Source: Pollutiaquabacter aromativorans | GTDB lineage: Bacteria; Bacteroidota; Bacteroidia; AKYH767-A; 2013-40CM-41-45 | Length of the DNA: 64,000 bases | Reading direction: 5' to 3' | NCBI GenBank assembly: GCA_049177215.1 | Contig: CP185379.1 | Location: 2,852,001 to 2,916,000, forward strand | Part shown: piece after piece, positions 9,218-17,455 of the stretch | How positions within the stretch are numbered: the stretch's first letter is position 1 | How the letters are laid out: every line of letters begins with the position of its first letter | The notes under the pieces: model-generated | Seen by the model: only the letters and a program-made list of their open reading frames with translations | Database searches by the model: none | What the model was told of the DNA's origin: nothing | Position numbers and translations under genes: made by a program

Positions 9218-9350
9218 GTCTGACGTTTTGGCAGCTTCGCGAAGGTGGCGATTTTACCACTGAACTTTCATACGAAGCACACACTTCAAATTTACGAAAA
9301 ACTGTCATACGAAGCACTGAACCGCCACTTTTGCCAAACCGCTGTTGCAC
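9218..9350 (-). repeat. attC-like site S1, leftmost, core split by IS91-like unit
   Basis: Arms GCAGCTTCGCGAAGGTGGCG and CGCCACTTTTGCCAAACCGC pair around a GAAG/TTTT mismatch. The left core is degenerate (GTCTGAC instead of GCTAAC). The right core reads GTTGCAC, where the IS91-like unit begins at 9344. It marks the left boundary of the array. Confidence 0.7.
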
Positions 9351-9443
9351 TAAACCCCGCTTTCGCGGGGTAGCCTGTACTACCTGAGCAGAACTGTTTT
9401 CGGATTGATCCTCGTAGAAGGTTTTACCACAAACATTCTATGC

Positions 9444-10379
9444 ATGAAGAACAAATCTGAAAAACAGCCCTACAGGACGCTGGTAAAACAAGCCTGTTTA
9501 AAGGTACAGGGATTCGAGGATTTTTACAAGCGCCTCTCGCGCAAGATCCGCATCGCGGGGAAGAGTCCCAGTACGTTGAGTAATTACACGCGCTACCTGG
9601 CACAGATGGCACTGCATTTTGAGTGCCTGCCTACGGAGTTGGATACCGAACAGGTGGAGGAGTATCTGGAGCAGATGCTCGATCAGCACGACACACCCTC
9701 GGAGTCCTACTTCAAGTTCGTGGTGTACAGCCTGCGATTCGCGTTCAAGGCCGAGGGGTTGGATTATAAGCGGTTCACCCTGCCGAGCATTAAGCATGAG
9801 AAGAAGCTGCCGGTGATCCTGAGCCGGGAGGAGATGCGGCGATTGTTGCGGGCCCCGGCCCTGCTCAAGCATCGGCTGCTCATCGGTCTGCTCTACGGCT
9901 GCGGCCTGCGGTGCATGGAGGTGCGCAGCCTCCACATCAAGGACCTGGACCTGGACCGCCGGCTTTTGCACGTGCGTAAAGGCAAAGGGCGGAAGGACCG
10001 GTATGTGCCCCTGGGCGAGTTGCTCTGCCGAGGTGTGCGCAGCTACCTGGAAGCGGAGAACCCGCAGACGTTCCTGTTCAACGGCAAGCCCGAGGGCCGC
10101 AAGGGCGGTGATTTTGACAGTCGCTACTCCCAACGCGGGGTGCAGTGGGCTGTACAGCAGGCAGCCAAGGCGGCCGGCATCAAGAAAGACATCTCGGTGC
10201 ACACCCTGCGCCACACCTATGCCACCCACTTGCTGGAAGACGGGCTGGACATTGTCTCCATCAAAGAACTGCTGGGCCATGAGCGCATCGAGACCACGAT
10301 GGTGTACCTGCACGTGGCCAGGCACGGTCGCAAAGCGCCGTTCAGTCCGCTGGATACACTCTTCGCTCCTGCACTGTGA
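9444..10379 (+). CDS. Tyrosine recombinase of the IS91-like unit
   Basis: 311 residues from ATG 9444; an upstream TTG at 9405 is less likely. It has a SAM-like core-binding domain (YKRLSRKIRIAGKSPSTLSNYTRYLA) followed by the catalytic domain with box I GLRCMEVRSL (Arg), KGKGRKDRYVPL (Lys), HTLRHTYATHLLEDG (His-x-x-Arg), LGHERIETTMVYLHV (His and nucleophile Tyr). It ends with an SPLD motif, like the array-flanking recombinase and integron integrases. It lacks the extra IntI domain. The stop overlaps the GTG start of the transposase frame, suggesting translational coupling. Confidence 0.85.
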   Translation: MKNKSEKQPYRTLVKQACLKVQGFEDFYKRLSRKIRIAGKSPSTLSNYTRYLAQMALHFECLPTELDTEQVEEYLEQMLDQHDTPSESYFKFVVYSLRFAFKAEGLDYKRFTLPSIKHEKKLPVILSREEMRRLLRAPALLKHRLLIGLLYGCGLRCMEVRSLHIKDLDLDRRLLHVRKGKGRKDRYVPLGELLCRGVRSYLEAENPQTFLFNGKPEGRKGGDFDSRYSQRGVQWAVQQAAKAAGIKKDISVHTLRHTYATHLLEDGLDIVSIKELLGHERIETTMVYLHVARHGRKAPFSPLDTLFAPAL

Positions 10380-11510
10380 GGCCGGCCTGCGAAGTAGCGC
10401 AGGTCATACGGCAAACATGGGCACAGGTTGAGCAGAGCACGCAACTCAACAACTGGCAAAAGCGCACCCTGCGCCTGATCCGGGACTGCCGCACCGCGGC
10501 CCTGGGCGGGCATTTGGATCAGTGCCCCGCCTGTTCCCACCTGCGCATAAGCTACAACAGTTGCCGGAACCGCCACTGTCCCAAGTGCCAGGTCCTGGCC
10601 CGGGAAGACTGGGTGGCAGCCCGCAAGGCCGAGCTCTTGCCGGTGCCGTACTTCCATGTGGTGTTCACCCTGCCCGGGGAGCTGAACCGTTTGTGCCTGT
10701 ATGGGCCGGATCGTGTCTATGATGCGCTCTTTGCCACAGCCTGGAGTGTGATCGGTTCCTTTGCCGGCGGATCCGCGCTCACCTGGGAGCGCGTACGGGT
10801 ATGATCGCCGTGCTGCACACCTGGGGTCAGAACCTCTCCCTGCATCCGCACCTGCACTGCATCGTACCCGGCGGGGGCATCACCGCAGCCGGGTTCTGGA
10901 AGAGTGCACGCTCCAAAGGAAAGTTCCTCTTCCCGGTAAAGGCGCTGAGCCGGGTGATGCGCGGTCGGATGGTGGCGGCACTGCGCAAAGCCTTCCCGGG
11001 AGAAGATCCGCAGCTCTTCCGCACGCTCTTTACAAAGCCCTGGGTGGTCTATGCCAAGCGGCCCTTTGCCGGGCCCGGGGCGGTGATCGATTACCTGGGC
11101 CGTTACACCCACAAGATCGCCATCAGCAACCAGCCGGCTGCTCAGTCGCGATGACGGAGCGTGTGCGCTTCCGGTACAAGGACTACCGCGATGGCAGTAC
11201 GAAAAAGGTGATGGAGCTTGCGCCGATGGAGTTCATCCGCCGCTTTGCGCAGCACATCCTGCCCAGAGGTTTTGTGCGCATCCGGCACTACGGCATCCTC
11301 TCCAGCCGCAAGAAGGCCGTGAGCATCCCGCAGATCATCCTGCAGTTGCAGGGAAAGATCATCTCCCTTACCCGGTACCAGCGCAGCAAAGCCCCGGCGG
11401 TGGTGTGTCCCTGTTGTAAAAAGCACCTGATGAGAACCATCCTGCGGTTCGACCACCGGGGCCCACCGGCGCGTTACCGAAACCTCACGACCTCATCCGA
11501 ACCTCAATGA
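10376..11510 (+). pseudogene. IS91-family transposase, multiply frameshifted
   Basis: Three pieces of one IS91-type transposase lie in three frames. The first (10376 to about 10780) has the N-terminal zinc-binding region (CPACSHLRISYNSCRNRHCPKC). The second (from about 10795) contains the HUH metal motif HPHLHCIVPGGG and reaches YLGRYTHKIAIS near 11130. The third (about 11140-11510) gives VRFRYKDYRDGS, RFAQHILPRGFVRIRHYG and a CPCCKK zinc motif. Family proteins relax and transfer single-stranded DNA by rolling-circle transposition. At least two indels are required, so this copy is probably inactive, unless the assembly is wrong. Confidence 0.75.
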
Positions 11511-11722
11511 AAAAATCACCTGCACGACGGGCCGGGATTGTATTGCCCATGCCATCAAGATCTGCCGACGATAACGATTACTGATAATGCCTTTTGCATC
11601 CTGACCCCCTGTGATCCGGTACCGATGATCACCTAAGCCTGATCAGCACGGGAACTAAACCGGCATACGCAACACATTGAAACCCCATAGTCACCTGCAC
11701 AGCGCCGCGAAAGCGGGGTTCC

Positions 11723-11780
11723 GTGCAACTGCGGCTTCATTGTCCGTCCTCCGGACGCAACGAAGCCTTAGTTGTTAGGT
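11723..11780. repeat. Short attC-like hairpin S1b (58 bp)
   Basis: GTGCAAC (11723-11729) and GTTAGGT (11774-11780) bracket an almost continuous stem: CTGCGGCTTCATTGTCCGTCC pairs with GGACGCAACGAAGCCTTAG across a 3-base loop. The size equals a classic short attC. The first core word overlaps the right end of the IS91-like unit and is the exact reverse complement of the word at its left end (GTTGCAC). Confidence 0.65.
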
Positions 11781-11837
11781 GCTGGCGTTCTGTCTGTCGT
11801 TGCTCTGTTGTCCATTGTTTACTACTGTCTTGGTGCG

Positions 11838-11915
11838 TTGGTTTGGTGGCTCTTTTGGATTTTTTTAGTGTTGGTCTGTGTTTTGCAAAAAATACAAATG
11901 TGCCACCAAATGCGT
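11838..11915. repeat. Hairpin H1 of the TCT/TGT family
   Basis: Arms TTTGGTGGC-TCT-TTTG and CAAA-TGT-GCCACCAAA fold into a long imperfect hairpin with a constant TCT/TGT mismatch. It lies just beyond the stop of the MarR gene (11923), so it may also act as a 3' structure or terminator. The same architecture recurs at 14391, 22859, 25765, 29940 and 33123. Confidence 0.6.
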
Positions 11916-11922
11916 TGGCAAT

Positions 11923-12519
11923 TTAAGCATTTTCAAATTCCCCGCAGTCAATTCTTATGTCTTGGGTTTCTAATTTTTGGTTGAGTAAACTACAAAAGTG
12001 TGTTTTGTTTTTGGTCGCATAATGTTTGCAATTGAAGCAAGTTCGTTGCACACTAATTATTTCAAGTTTATTTAGTTGAATAATTAAGTTTGATACATTT
12101 TGCCACAATATTATTTTGTCTGCTTCATTAGTCTTGGTAATAATTGTTGTTAACGGATTAGCAAAGTCTTCTGTCTCGGCTACTATTTTTTTTCCTGCTG
12201 ACGTTAGTTGAATTGTATAACTTCTTGTATCTGTGCTATCGGTAAATTTTTTGATTAGTTTTTTTTGCTCCAAAACTTTTATCGCATCGCTAATTGTGGG
12301 CTTGGTAAAATTAAACTCCTGTGCCAAATAGCTAATAGTTGTTTTGTCTGCCGAGTGATGCTGAATAAAAATAAGCAACTGAATTTGAATGGGGCTTAAA
12401 CTATGCTCTTTTGCTTTATTCCATAATAAAATACGGAACACTTGCGATAAGCGTTCCAAACCTGCAACTATTTTGTTGTCAAGGTTTGAGTTTTGATTTT
12501 CTAAATTAAATACCGACAC
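11923..12519 (-). CDS. MarR-family regulator with C-terminal cysteine cluster
   Basis: Winged helix regulator of about 198 residues; a GTG at 12519 or a TTG at 12543 could start it, the latter overlapping the DUF2024 gene. The MarR core is SLSPIQIQLLIFIQHHSADKTTISYLAQEFNFTKPTISDAIKVLEQKKLIKKFTD. Unusually, it ends with an extra Cys module: CFNCKHY, HFCSLLNQ, DCGEF (four Cys), which could bind a metal, an Fe-S cluster or sense redox/NO. It is the last gene of the cassette operon with a protoglobin, so it likely represses that promoter, which carries a palindrome. Role is inferred. Confidence 0.8.
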   Translation of the reverse strand: MSVFNLENQNSNLDNKIVAGLERLSQVFRILLWNKAKEHSLSPIQIQLLIFIQHHSADKTTISYLAQEFNFTKPTISDAIKVLEQKKLIKKFTDSTDTRSYTIQLTSAGKKIVAETEDFANPLTTIITKTNEADKIILWQNVSNLIIQLNKLEIISVQRTCFNCKHYATKNKTHFCSLLNQKLETQDIRIDCGEFENA

Positions 12520-12520
12520 T

Positions 12521-12784
12521 TTAGTTACAGTTTTGCATTTCAATAATGTAATATCCTTTCTGTTGAATACTTATAATCATTTCATCTGTTGCCTTTTCAA
12601 TGTGGCAAAAGATACATTCTTTTGAAGTTAAAGGCTGATTTTCTTGATTTTTTGATAGTAAGTAATCCTTACCAAAGGTATAAATTCTTTTTTCTTCTTT
12701 TATATGGTCGGGTGCAATAATGTCAAAATGCATTACGCTACCGTCTTTTTTTGTTACATAGGTGTCCCAAACTGCTACTTGCAT
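12521..12784 (-). CDS. DUF2024 family protein
   Basis: 87 residues from ATG 12784 that match DUF2024 throughout: MQVAVWDTYVTKKDGSVMHFDIIAPD, IYTFGKDYL, SKECIFCHIEKATDEMI, GYYIIEM. It contains a conserved CxxCH (CIFCHIE). Function is unknown. It overlaps the start of the MarR gene, a sign of cotranslation within the protoglobin cassette. Confidence 0.82.
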   Translation of the reverse strand: MQVAVWDTYVTKKDGSVMHFDIIAPDHIKEEKRIYTFGKDYLLSKNQENQPLTSKECIFCHIEKATDEMIISIQQKGYYIIEMQNCN

Positions 12785-12788
12785 AATT

Positions 12789-12893
12789 TTAAATTTTTGA
12801 TTTGATGAATAGGAAAAGGAATAGCCAGATTAGTCCTTTGACTAGAAAGAACAAAAAGCCAGCTATTCCAATTTTTTTGAAATATGGTTTCAT
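12789..12893 (-). CDS. Small membrane protein (34 aa)
   Basis: A 34-codon frame from ATG 12893 to TAA 12789 encodes MKPYFKKIGIAGFLFFLVKG then LIWLFLFLFIKSKI: a basic N-terminus and one or two tight hydrophobic segments. It sits 14 bp downstream of the secreted protein gene and 4 bp upstream of DUF2024, so it fills an otherwise empty gap in the operon. Similar tiny KG(L)LW-type membrane peptides are common in proteobacterial and Bacteroidota operons, but I assign no function. Confidence 0.6.
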   Translation of the reverse strand: MKPYFKKIGIAGFLFFLVKGLIWLFLFLFIKSKI

Positions 12894-12907
12894 ATTTCGG
12901 ATTTTGC

Positions 12908-13651
12908 TCACTTAACTGAGTATGGCAATGAAAGATTTCCGCTTGCTACCGAATACACTTTGTAAACACCAAGCATCGGTTTTGCTCCACTCTCTGTATG
13001 TGTGCCACCTTCGCCTGTATTCACTTCCATAAAACAAGTAACTGCATCAAATTTGAAGTCTGTTTTGTTGTTGATTCGATAATCGGGAACTACAACTTTA
13101 ATTGAGTTTTCTTTTGTTGTTACGTTAAAACCAGGACTGTCCATATACATTGGCATATTGGGTGCAGTTTTAGGTAGCACCACGGTTTTGTCGTCCTTCT
13201 TAAATTCCTTTACGGCAAGTCCACCTGCCACTCTTTTGTCTTCAGTAAGAATTACCCAATGAGGATGCCAAACGATACCGTCATTGTCAAATTTGCCATC
13301 GGTGTTTTCGTCCCAAAGTGGGCTGTCATCAAAGTCGGGATGAGATGTCAAAGCCAAAGCCACAATTCCATCTGTTTGGTTAAAACCAACATCAGTTGGT
13401 TTTAAAGTGGTTGGAAATACATAACCTAAAACAGGCGCACCGTTCAGTTGCCCAACGGGTTTTGGTGTGGTATTTCCTGCAAGACTATCTACTTTTATTT
13501 CCCAAATAGTAACACCTAAATCTTTATTGTGTGTTACCGATGTTGATTTTATTTTGAAATTACCGTTGTTGTAATTTCCACATTTGTCGCAAGCATTAGC
13601 GTTTGTAAAACCTGCTATTGCTATACTTAGAATTGCTATTATCTTTTTCAT
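12908..13651 (-). CDS. Exported hypothetical protein with CxxC and HxH motifs
   Basis: 247 residues. A signal peptide (MKKIIAILSIAIAGFTNANA) is followed at once by CDKCG, a CxxC pair at the mature N-terminus. Later GIVWHPHWVILTEDKRVAGG offers two close histidines, and the chain has a calcium-like acidic loop (DENTDGKFDNDG). It should act in the periplasm, possibly binding metal or redox partners; that is inference. I do not recognise the family. It follows the protoglobin gene by 24 bp in the same cassette operon. Confidence 0.7.
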   Translation of the reverse strand: MKKIIAILSIAIAGFTNANACDKCGNYNNGNFKIKSTSVTHNKDLGVTIWEIKVDSLAGNTTPKPVGQLNGAPVLGYVFPTTLKPTDVGFNQTDGIVALALTSHPDFDDSPLWDENTDGKFDNDGIVWHPHWVILTEDKRVAGGLAVKEFKKDDKTVVLPKTAPNMPMYMDSPGFNVTTKENSIKVVVPDYRINNKTDFKFDAVTCFMEVNTGEGGTHTESGAKPMLGVYKVYSVASGNLSLPYSVK

Positions 13652-13675
13652 TTTTAATTTTTTTTAAAGGGTTAA

Positions 13676-14254
13676 TTAAAATTCGTTTTTGTTGATGTAT
13701 GGATATGTCCACAAAATAACGGTAAGAGTTACCGCCTTGAACCAAGATGAATACATTGCTTCAACTGTTTCAGCATTATGTCCTTTCTTAGCTAAAAAGC
13801 CTTTGATGGTTGCTGTGATTGGAAAAATAAATGCTACCATGTAGCGATAGTGAATGATTGGAACGGTGTCCACCTCGTCTGTTTTGTTTTTCTTGCTTGT
13901 GTGATGCCTCAAAGCAATTTCATGTTGATAGTTCAACCAAGTTTGGTCGTAAGGCTTGTTGCACAAGTCCATAATCCATTGTCCAAACCTTGCCCTAACC
14001 GCAGCTAGGTATTCCATGTTTGGCTTTTCATTTTTGGCGAAGTAGTGCAACAAATGTTCATTGCCACCAACGAAACCATACCACAAGTCAAGCACTTCGT
14101 TTGTTTGGTCTTTCAATACCTCGCCTGCAAGGCGTAGATTTTTTTCATCTTCTTCTCCAAACAAAACTGTTTTTTTGAGAAGATCTAAATCGGCAATGCT
14201 TACAGGTGATTGCCCTACTTGCCCGTAGGCGTAACCTTTGATTTGTTCTGTCAT
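13676..14254 (-). CDS. Protoglobin domain protein
   Basis: 192 residues from ATG 14254 (a TTG or ATG further up has no support). It is a single-domain protoglobin: TVLFGEEDEKNLRLAGEVLKDQTNEVLDLWYGFVGGNEHLLHYF, the RARFGQWIMDLCNKPYDQTWLNYQHEIALRHH region with the proximal histidine, and the late YRYMVAFIFPITATIKGFL helix. Protoglobins bind haem and gases such as O2, CO and NO. It leads the cassette operon and has its own promoter with a palindrome, so gas or nitrosative stress response is plausible. Confidence 0.85.
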   Translation of the reverse strand: MTEQIKGYAYGQVGQSPVSIADLDLLKKTVLFGEEDEKNLRLAGEVLKDQTNEVLDLWYGFVGGNEHLLHYFAKNEKPNMEYLAAVRARFGQWIMDLCNKPYDQTWLNYQHEIALRHHTSKKNKTDEVDTVPIIHYRYMVAFIFPITATIKGFLAKKGHNAETVEAMYSSWFKAVTLTVILWTYPYINKNEF

Positions 14255-14284
14255 TTTTTTAAAATTTAGTTGTGAATGATGCCA

Positions 14285-14315
14285 CAAAGATAGTAAGGAA
14301 TCCTAACTATACAAA
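14285..14315 (-). promoter_or_regulatory. Promoter and MarR-type operator of the protoglobin operon
   Basis: On the minus strand TTTG (14315-14312), 19 bases, TATCTTTG (14292-14285): a complete Bacteroidota promoter. Between the boxes lies a near-perfect palindrome TAGTAAGGA-A-TCCTAACTA (14291-14309), well placed for a MarR-type repressor to block RNA polymerase. The MarR gene at the end of the same operon is the likely ligand-controlled repressor (inference). Confidence 0.7.
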
Positions 14316-14390
14316 TAATTTTAAAGATATTTTCAGTCCAGTATCTAGATCAGTTGTAAAATGTTAAAAATTGTCTATGAAGCCTTGGTG

Positions 14391-14470
14391 CGGTTGGGCA
14401 AAATTAAATGTGGTGTTTTTGAGTCGGCTTGTGTGTTGGCAAAACACCTCTTTTAATTTTGCGAAGGGTC
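14391..14470. repeat. Hairpin H2 of the TCT/TGT family
   Basis: Arms GGGCAAAATTAAATGTGGTG and CACCTCTTTTAATTTTGCG pair with the constant TGT/TCT mismatch; loop GTCGGCTTGTGTGTTGG. It lies in the 5' part of the protoglobin cassette, between the attC-like repeat S2 and the promoter. Confidence 0.6.
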
Positions 14471-14527
14471 GGATTTTTACCTGCCGTTTGTCAGTCAGTT
14501 GGATGTCGGTTGTGTCGTCCGCTACGC

Positions 14528-14652
14528 TTGCACGGGCTTGGCGAAGGTGGCGATTTTCACCACAAATGTTGATGCGGAGAACCAAACTTTGATTAACCAC
14601 AAATGTGTCTGCGGAGCACTGAACCGCCACTTTTGCCAAACCCGTGTTAGCG
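14528..14652 (-). repeat. attC-like site S2
   Basis: Nearly identical to S12 over its central 100 bp. The right core is GTTAGCG (14646). The left outer arm is altered: CACGGGCTTGGC replaces the usual AAC-type core, with a compensating CCCGTG on the other arm. It lies 22 bp downstream of the stop of the GH39-like gene. Confidence 0.7.
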
Positions 14653-14673
14653 GTTCGTGCAATATTATATTTT

Positions 14674-16545
14674 TCATTTATTAATTATAACCTTAGAGTA
14701 TTTTACACCGTTTTCAGTTTCAATTCCAAGAAAATAAATACCATTATTTAGGTTCGAGTCTATTTTTATATTCCCAGATACACTTATGTCTATTTTTTCA
14801 TATACTATTTGACCTATTGAATTATAGATGTTGATTTTATTAGTCTTTGCAGAATTTGAAGAAAAATTGATTTCAAAAGATCCAGTATTCGGATTTGGGA
14901 ACAATGTAAAATCATTTTGACGAGAAGTAAAATTCTCTAGTGACGACAATGGATTGGAAGATAATTCCCAAACAATTAATCGTCCACTATTACCTACAGA
15001 AGAGTAAACGACTGTATCTGTAAAAACGCTTCCAGCAGAAATGGATGATTCCGTTTGGTTAAAAATTGTTCCGCTTAAATAAGATGATTCAGTTAGCTCA
15101 TAGCGCTTTGCATAACAATTTCCGCTCCCCCATGGCAAGTTACTCACAGTTAAGTTTACTGAATTGCTTCCAGATGCAGGGTTTTCGGCAGGCAAGATAA
15201 TTACTACTTTATCATTTGTGTTGCTTTTTCCAGCTAGGGCATACATTCCGGGATTTATTGTTAATGGTATTCTATTTAGCGCATCATTCATTTTATTTAA
15301 ATTATAGAAAACATATGCCGATGGTTTTGGAAAAATTGGTCCAACGCGATACATTCCTATACTAGTAAAATTGTTAGTTGATGAATCTGCATCAAAAAGA
15401 CATACTTCATGTGACATCGAAATATTTCTATCCAGCATATCAATGATATGTTCGGTTTTATTCAATCCATAATCCAAATCTCCATAGGTTGTCGTTGTTG
15501 GGTCAATTCGCCCCCATTCAGCATTGATCAGCTCTGCGCTTGGCACATAGGTGTTTCTCCAACTCGTGGCTAAAGCAACTTTCGCACTATCGTATCCTCC
15601 TTTATATTGTGTATCAGAATATGGGTGGAAGGAAAGAAAATCAAACTTTTTATTATTTGCTTGCACTTCTTGTAAAAAACGAATCGGTATTAAGTTAAAA
15701 AAAGAGTAAAAAGCAAAACTGCAACCTCCTAATTTTATATTACTTGCCAAGGATACATCTGCAGACACTTCATCTGCAATGGCGGCATAGGAGTCATAGA
15801 GGTCATATTCGTCACCAGTCCAGAAAAACTTTACCATAATAGGATTTGCCCATTGTTGATCAGGCTCATTCCAATGTTCGAAATAGGTGACACCAAAATT
15901 GGTATAACAATGTTTTATCAACTGGTACATGACTCTTCCATAAATTGCATTCGTAGAAGGAGGTGAATTTCTAATTTTGTTATCGTAGGCTAAGTTGTAA
16001 ATGATGGATAATGCTGCTTGGTAATTAGGGACAGTATCTGAACTTAAAGTGAAAGGCATGTAGTCCATTGTTATAAATGGTTCAGCCCCCATGGATTGAA
16101 CTACGGTAATCATCGAATCAATATAAGTGAAATCATAGTTAGATAAATTGTTAGCATCCACCATGTTGTTTCCGCCTTTATAAAATTCATAAGGTAAGTT
16201 GCGAAGCACATTGGTATTGGTAGAGGAGTAATTGGTATCAGGAGGATTATCAATTCTTCCTATTGAAATTCTGATATATCGAGGTTGTAGTTCTGCCATT
16301 TCAGTTGCAAAAGAAGGGTCGTTTAGAAATGAAATGTGCGGACCTGTAATGTTTGGATTGCCTCCATAACCAGCCATCAGATGATTTTCATAATGGTCTC
16401 GCCAAATAGGCTTCATTACAGATATGCTAGAACTAGCATTTACATTTACATTAATTGTCGTTTGAGCAAATAAATTTCCTGATAGAATTATCAAGAAAAA
16501 TATTATGGGGGAAATTTTCTTAATCATTTTTTTATTTCGTTTCAT
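14674..16545 (-). CDS. Secreted GH39-like glycoside hydrolase with T9SS sorting domain
   Basis: 623 residues; signal peptide (ISPIIFFLIILSGNLFAQ). The catalytic region resembles family 39 hydrolases: IDSMITVVQSMGAEPFITMDYMP, then HWNEPDQQW with the probable acid/base Glu, FLSFHPYSD, and LINAEWGRIDP with the probable nucleophile Glu. A beta-sandwich region follows, and a type A T9SS sorting domain closes it (FTLFPNPNTGSFEINF, NGIYFLGIE). It probably cleaves a beta-xylosidic or related bond outside the cell. It fills one cassette alone, an unusual cargo for an integron-like array. Substrate uncertain. Confidence 0.8.
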   Translation of the reverse strand: MKRNKKMIKKISPIIFFLIILSGNLFAQTTINVNVNASSSISVMKPIWRDHYENHLMAGYGGNPNITGPHISFLNDPSFATEMAELQPRYIRISIGRIDNPPDTNYSSTNTNVLRNLPYEFYKGGNNMVDANNLSNYDFTYIDSMITVVQSMGAEPFITMDYMPFTLSSDTVPNYQAALSIIYNLAYDNKIRNSPPSTNAIYGRVMYQLIKHCYTNFGVTYFEHWNEPDQQWANPIMVKFFWTGDEYDLYDSYAAIADEVSADVSLASNIKLGGCSFAFYSFFNLIPIRFLQEVQANNKKFDFLSFHPYSDTQYKGGYDSAKVALATSWRNTYVPSAELINAEWGRIDPTTTTYGDLDYGLNKTEHIIDMLDRNISMSHEVCLFDADSSTNNFTSIGMYRVGPIFPKPSAYVFYNLNKMNDALNRIPLTINPGMYALAGKSNTNDKVVIILPAENPASGSNSVNLTVSNLPWGSGNCYAKRYELTESSYLSGTIFNQTESSISAGSVFTDTVVYSSVGNSGRLIVWELSSNPLSSLENFTSRQNDFTLFPNPNTGSFEINFSSNSAKTNKINIYNSIGQIVYEKIDISVSGNIKIDSNLNNGIYFLGIETENGVKYSKVIINK

Positions 16546-16572
16546 TTCAATAGGATTAGTTTATGCATGACC

Positions 16573-16779
16573 GCTAAACGTTTTGCGGCTACCAGATGGA
16601 TTTTATTTTGGGTTCGGCGCACGACTGTTTCGTTAAAATATTGCAATAAAGATATAAAAATTACTTACCGAAATTTATATTGCAATATTTTGTAGCAGGA
16701 ATTTTATTCGAGCTTCAAAGTTTATAAACCTACAGTCTTCCCAAAATAAGAATACCTATCTGGTAGCTCGCTGTTATAT
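16573..16779 (-). repeat. attC-like site S3 (long form)
   Basis: 207 bp. Outer stem GCTACCAGAT / ATCTGGTAGC, middle stem TATTTTGGG / CCCAAAATA, and an inner stem around ATATTGCAATA. Cores GCTAAAC and GTTATAT. The centre is closely related to S6, so the two form a subtype. The inner loop contains TATCTTTA on the minus strand, one base off a promoter -7 box. Confidence 0.7.
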
Positions 16780-17178
16780 GAAGGCGGGCTAAGTCCCTAT
16801 CGTCACGTCACGCCTACCACTCCAAGTCTCTCACACGTCATTGTCTGCCGAACGCAAACTGTCTACAAAGCGGAACACATGTAATTTTTGTTTTTTAAAC
16901 CCCAAGACTTAAGAAGCACTTTTCGAGTGTGGTCTTCAAGTCACTCAAACCCTGGTTATAAAATAATTTGTGGTGAAGAATAGGAGAGCAGTAATTGTCT
17001 AATTGCAAAAACTTATACGCCCAAAAACAAAAATTAATTACACACAACTAAAAATTGTCAACTAAAAAATTCGTCAAAAAATTGTCAACGAAAAACCTAA
17101 CAACCTAAAAAATATAAAAGAGACTTGGACGAAAGTAACAAGCTAGAGATGGCGTTTTAATTGGTCTTGCCCGCTTTC
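16780..17178. other. Cassette without recognisable gene
   Basis: About 400 bp between S3 and S4 with no credible reading frame. The two ends are complementary over about 17 bases with one mismatch (starting GTTATATGAA), so it is a true cassette unit by the same criterion as the others. On the minus strand it has two copies of TTGACAATTTTT and T-rich runs. A promoter inside S4 points into it, so it may encode an RNA. Confidence 0.55.
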
Positions 17179-17354
17179 ATATAACGTTTTGGAGCTTTGC
17201 CTAGTGCGGTTTGAAACATTTTCTTACCGAAATATTACTGACAAAGATACTATGTTTGTTGCCATTTGCAAAGCGAAAATAATTGTCCCCGCGAAGCGAC
17301 CGCTTTTGCAAATGCTTTGATGTCCGCCCGCATTAGGCAAAGGTGCTGTTATGC
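17179..17354 (-). repeat. attC-like site S4
   Basis: Cores ATATAAC (17179) and GTTATGC (17348). Outer stem GGAGCTTTGCCTAGTGCGG with CCGCATTAGGCAAAGGTGC-like arm, inner AGCG/GCAAATG stems. GTTATGC is the exact complement of the core of S5, delimiting the TerD-like cassette. Confidence 0.65.
17242..17272 (-). promoter_or_regulatory. Promoter inside attC-like site S4
   Basis: Minus strand: TTTG (17272-17269), 19 bases, TATCTTTG (17249-17242). It is a perfect match to the Bacteroidota promoter and reads leftward into the gene-less cassette 16780-17178. Confidence 0.6.
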
Positions 17355-17455
17355 GATGTTTTTCTTCTTGTCAGTCGGCTTAATATAAAAATGAGGGAAA
17401 GGTCAATCGCTAGTTTCCGAGTTAGAAGGAAGCAACTAAATAGCCCTCAAGATCT

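Larger units (their letters stand above)
9344..11729 (+). mobile_element. IS91-like element with tyrosine recombinase
   Basis: The element is bounded by near-perfect 25-bp inverted ends: GTTGCAC-TA-AACCCCGC at the left and GTTGCAC-GG-AACCCCGC at the right read in reverse, each next to a small hairpin (CCCCGC-TTTC-GCGGGG on the left). Inside are a rightward tyrosine recombinase and a broken IS91-type transposase. An associated recombinase gene upstream of the transposase is known in part of the IS91 family. It is inserted at the core base of attC-like site S1, and its right end forms the first core word of a short attC-like hairpin. Confidence 0.7.

Noticed and set aside
14364..14639. Frames across S2 and across S12 (29758-29967) with nearly the same peptide
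   Set aside because: Both are translations of the attC-like repeat itself; similarity reflects the repeat, not a gene.
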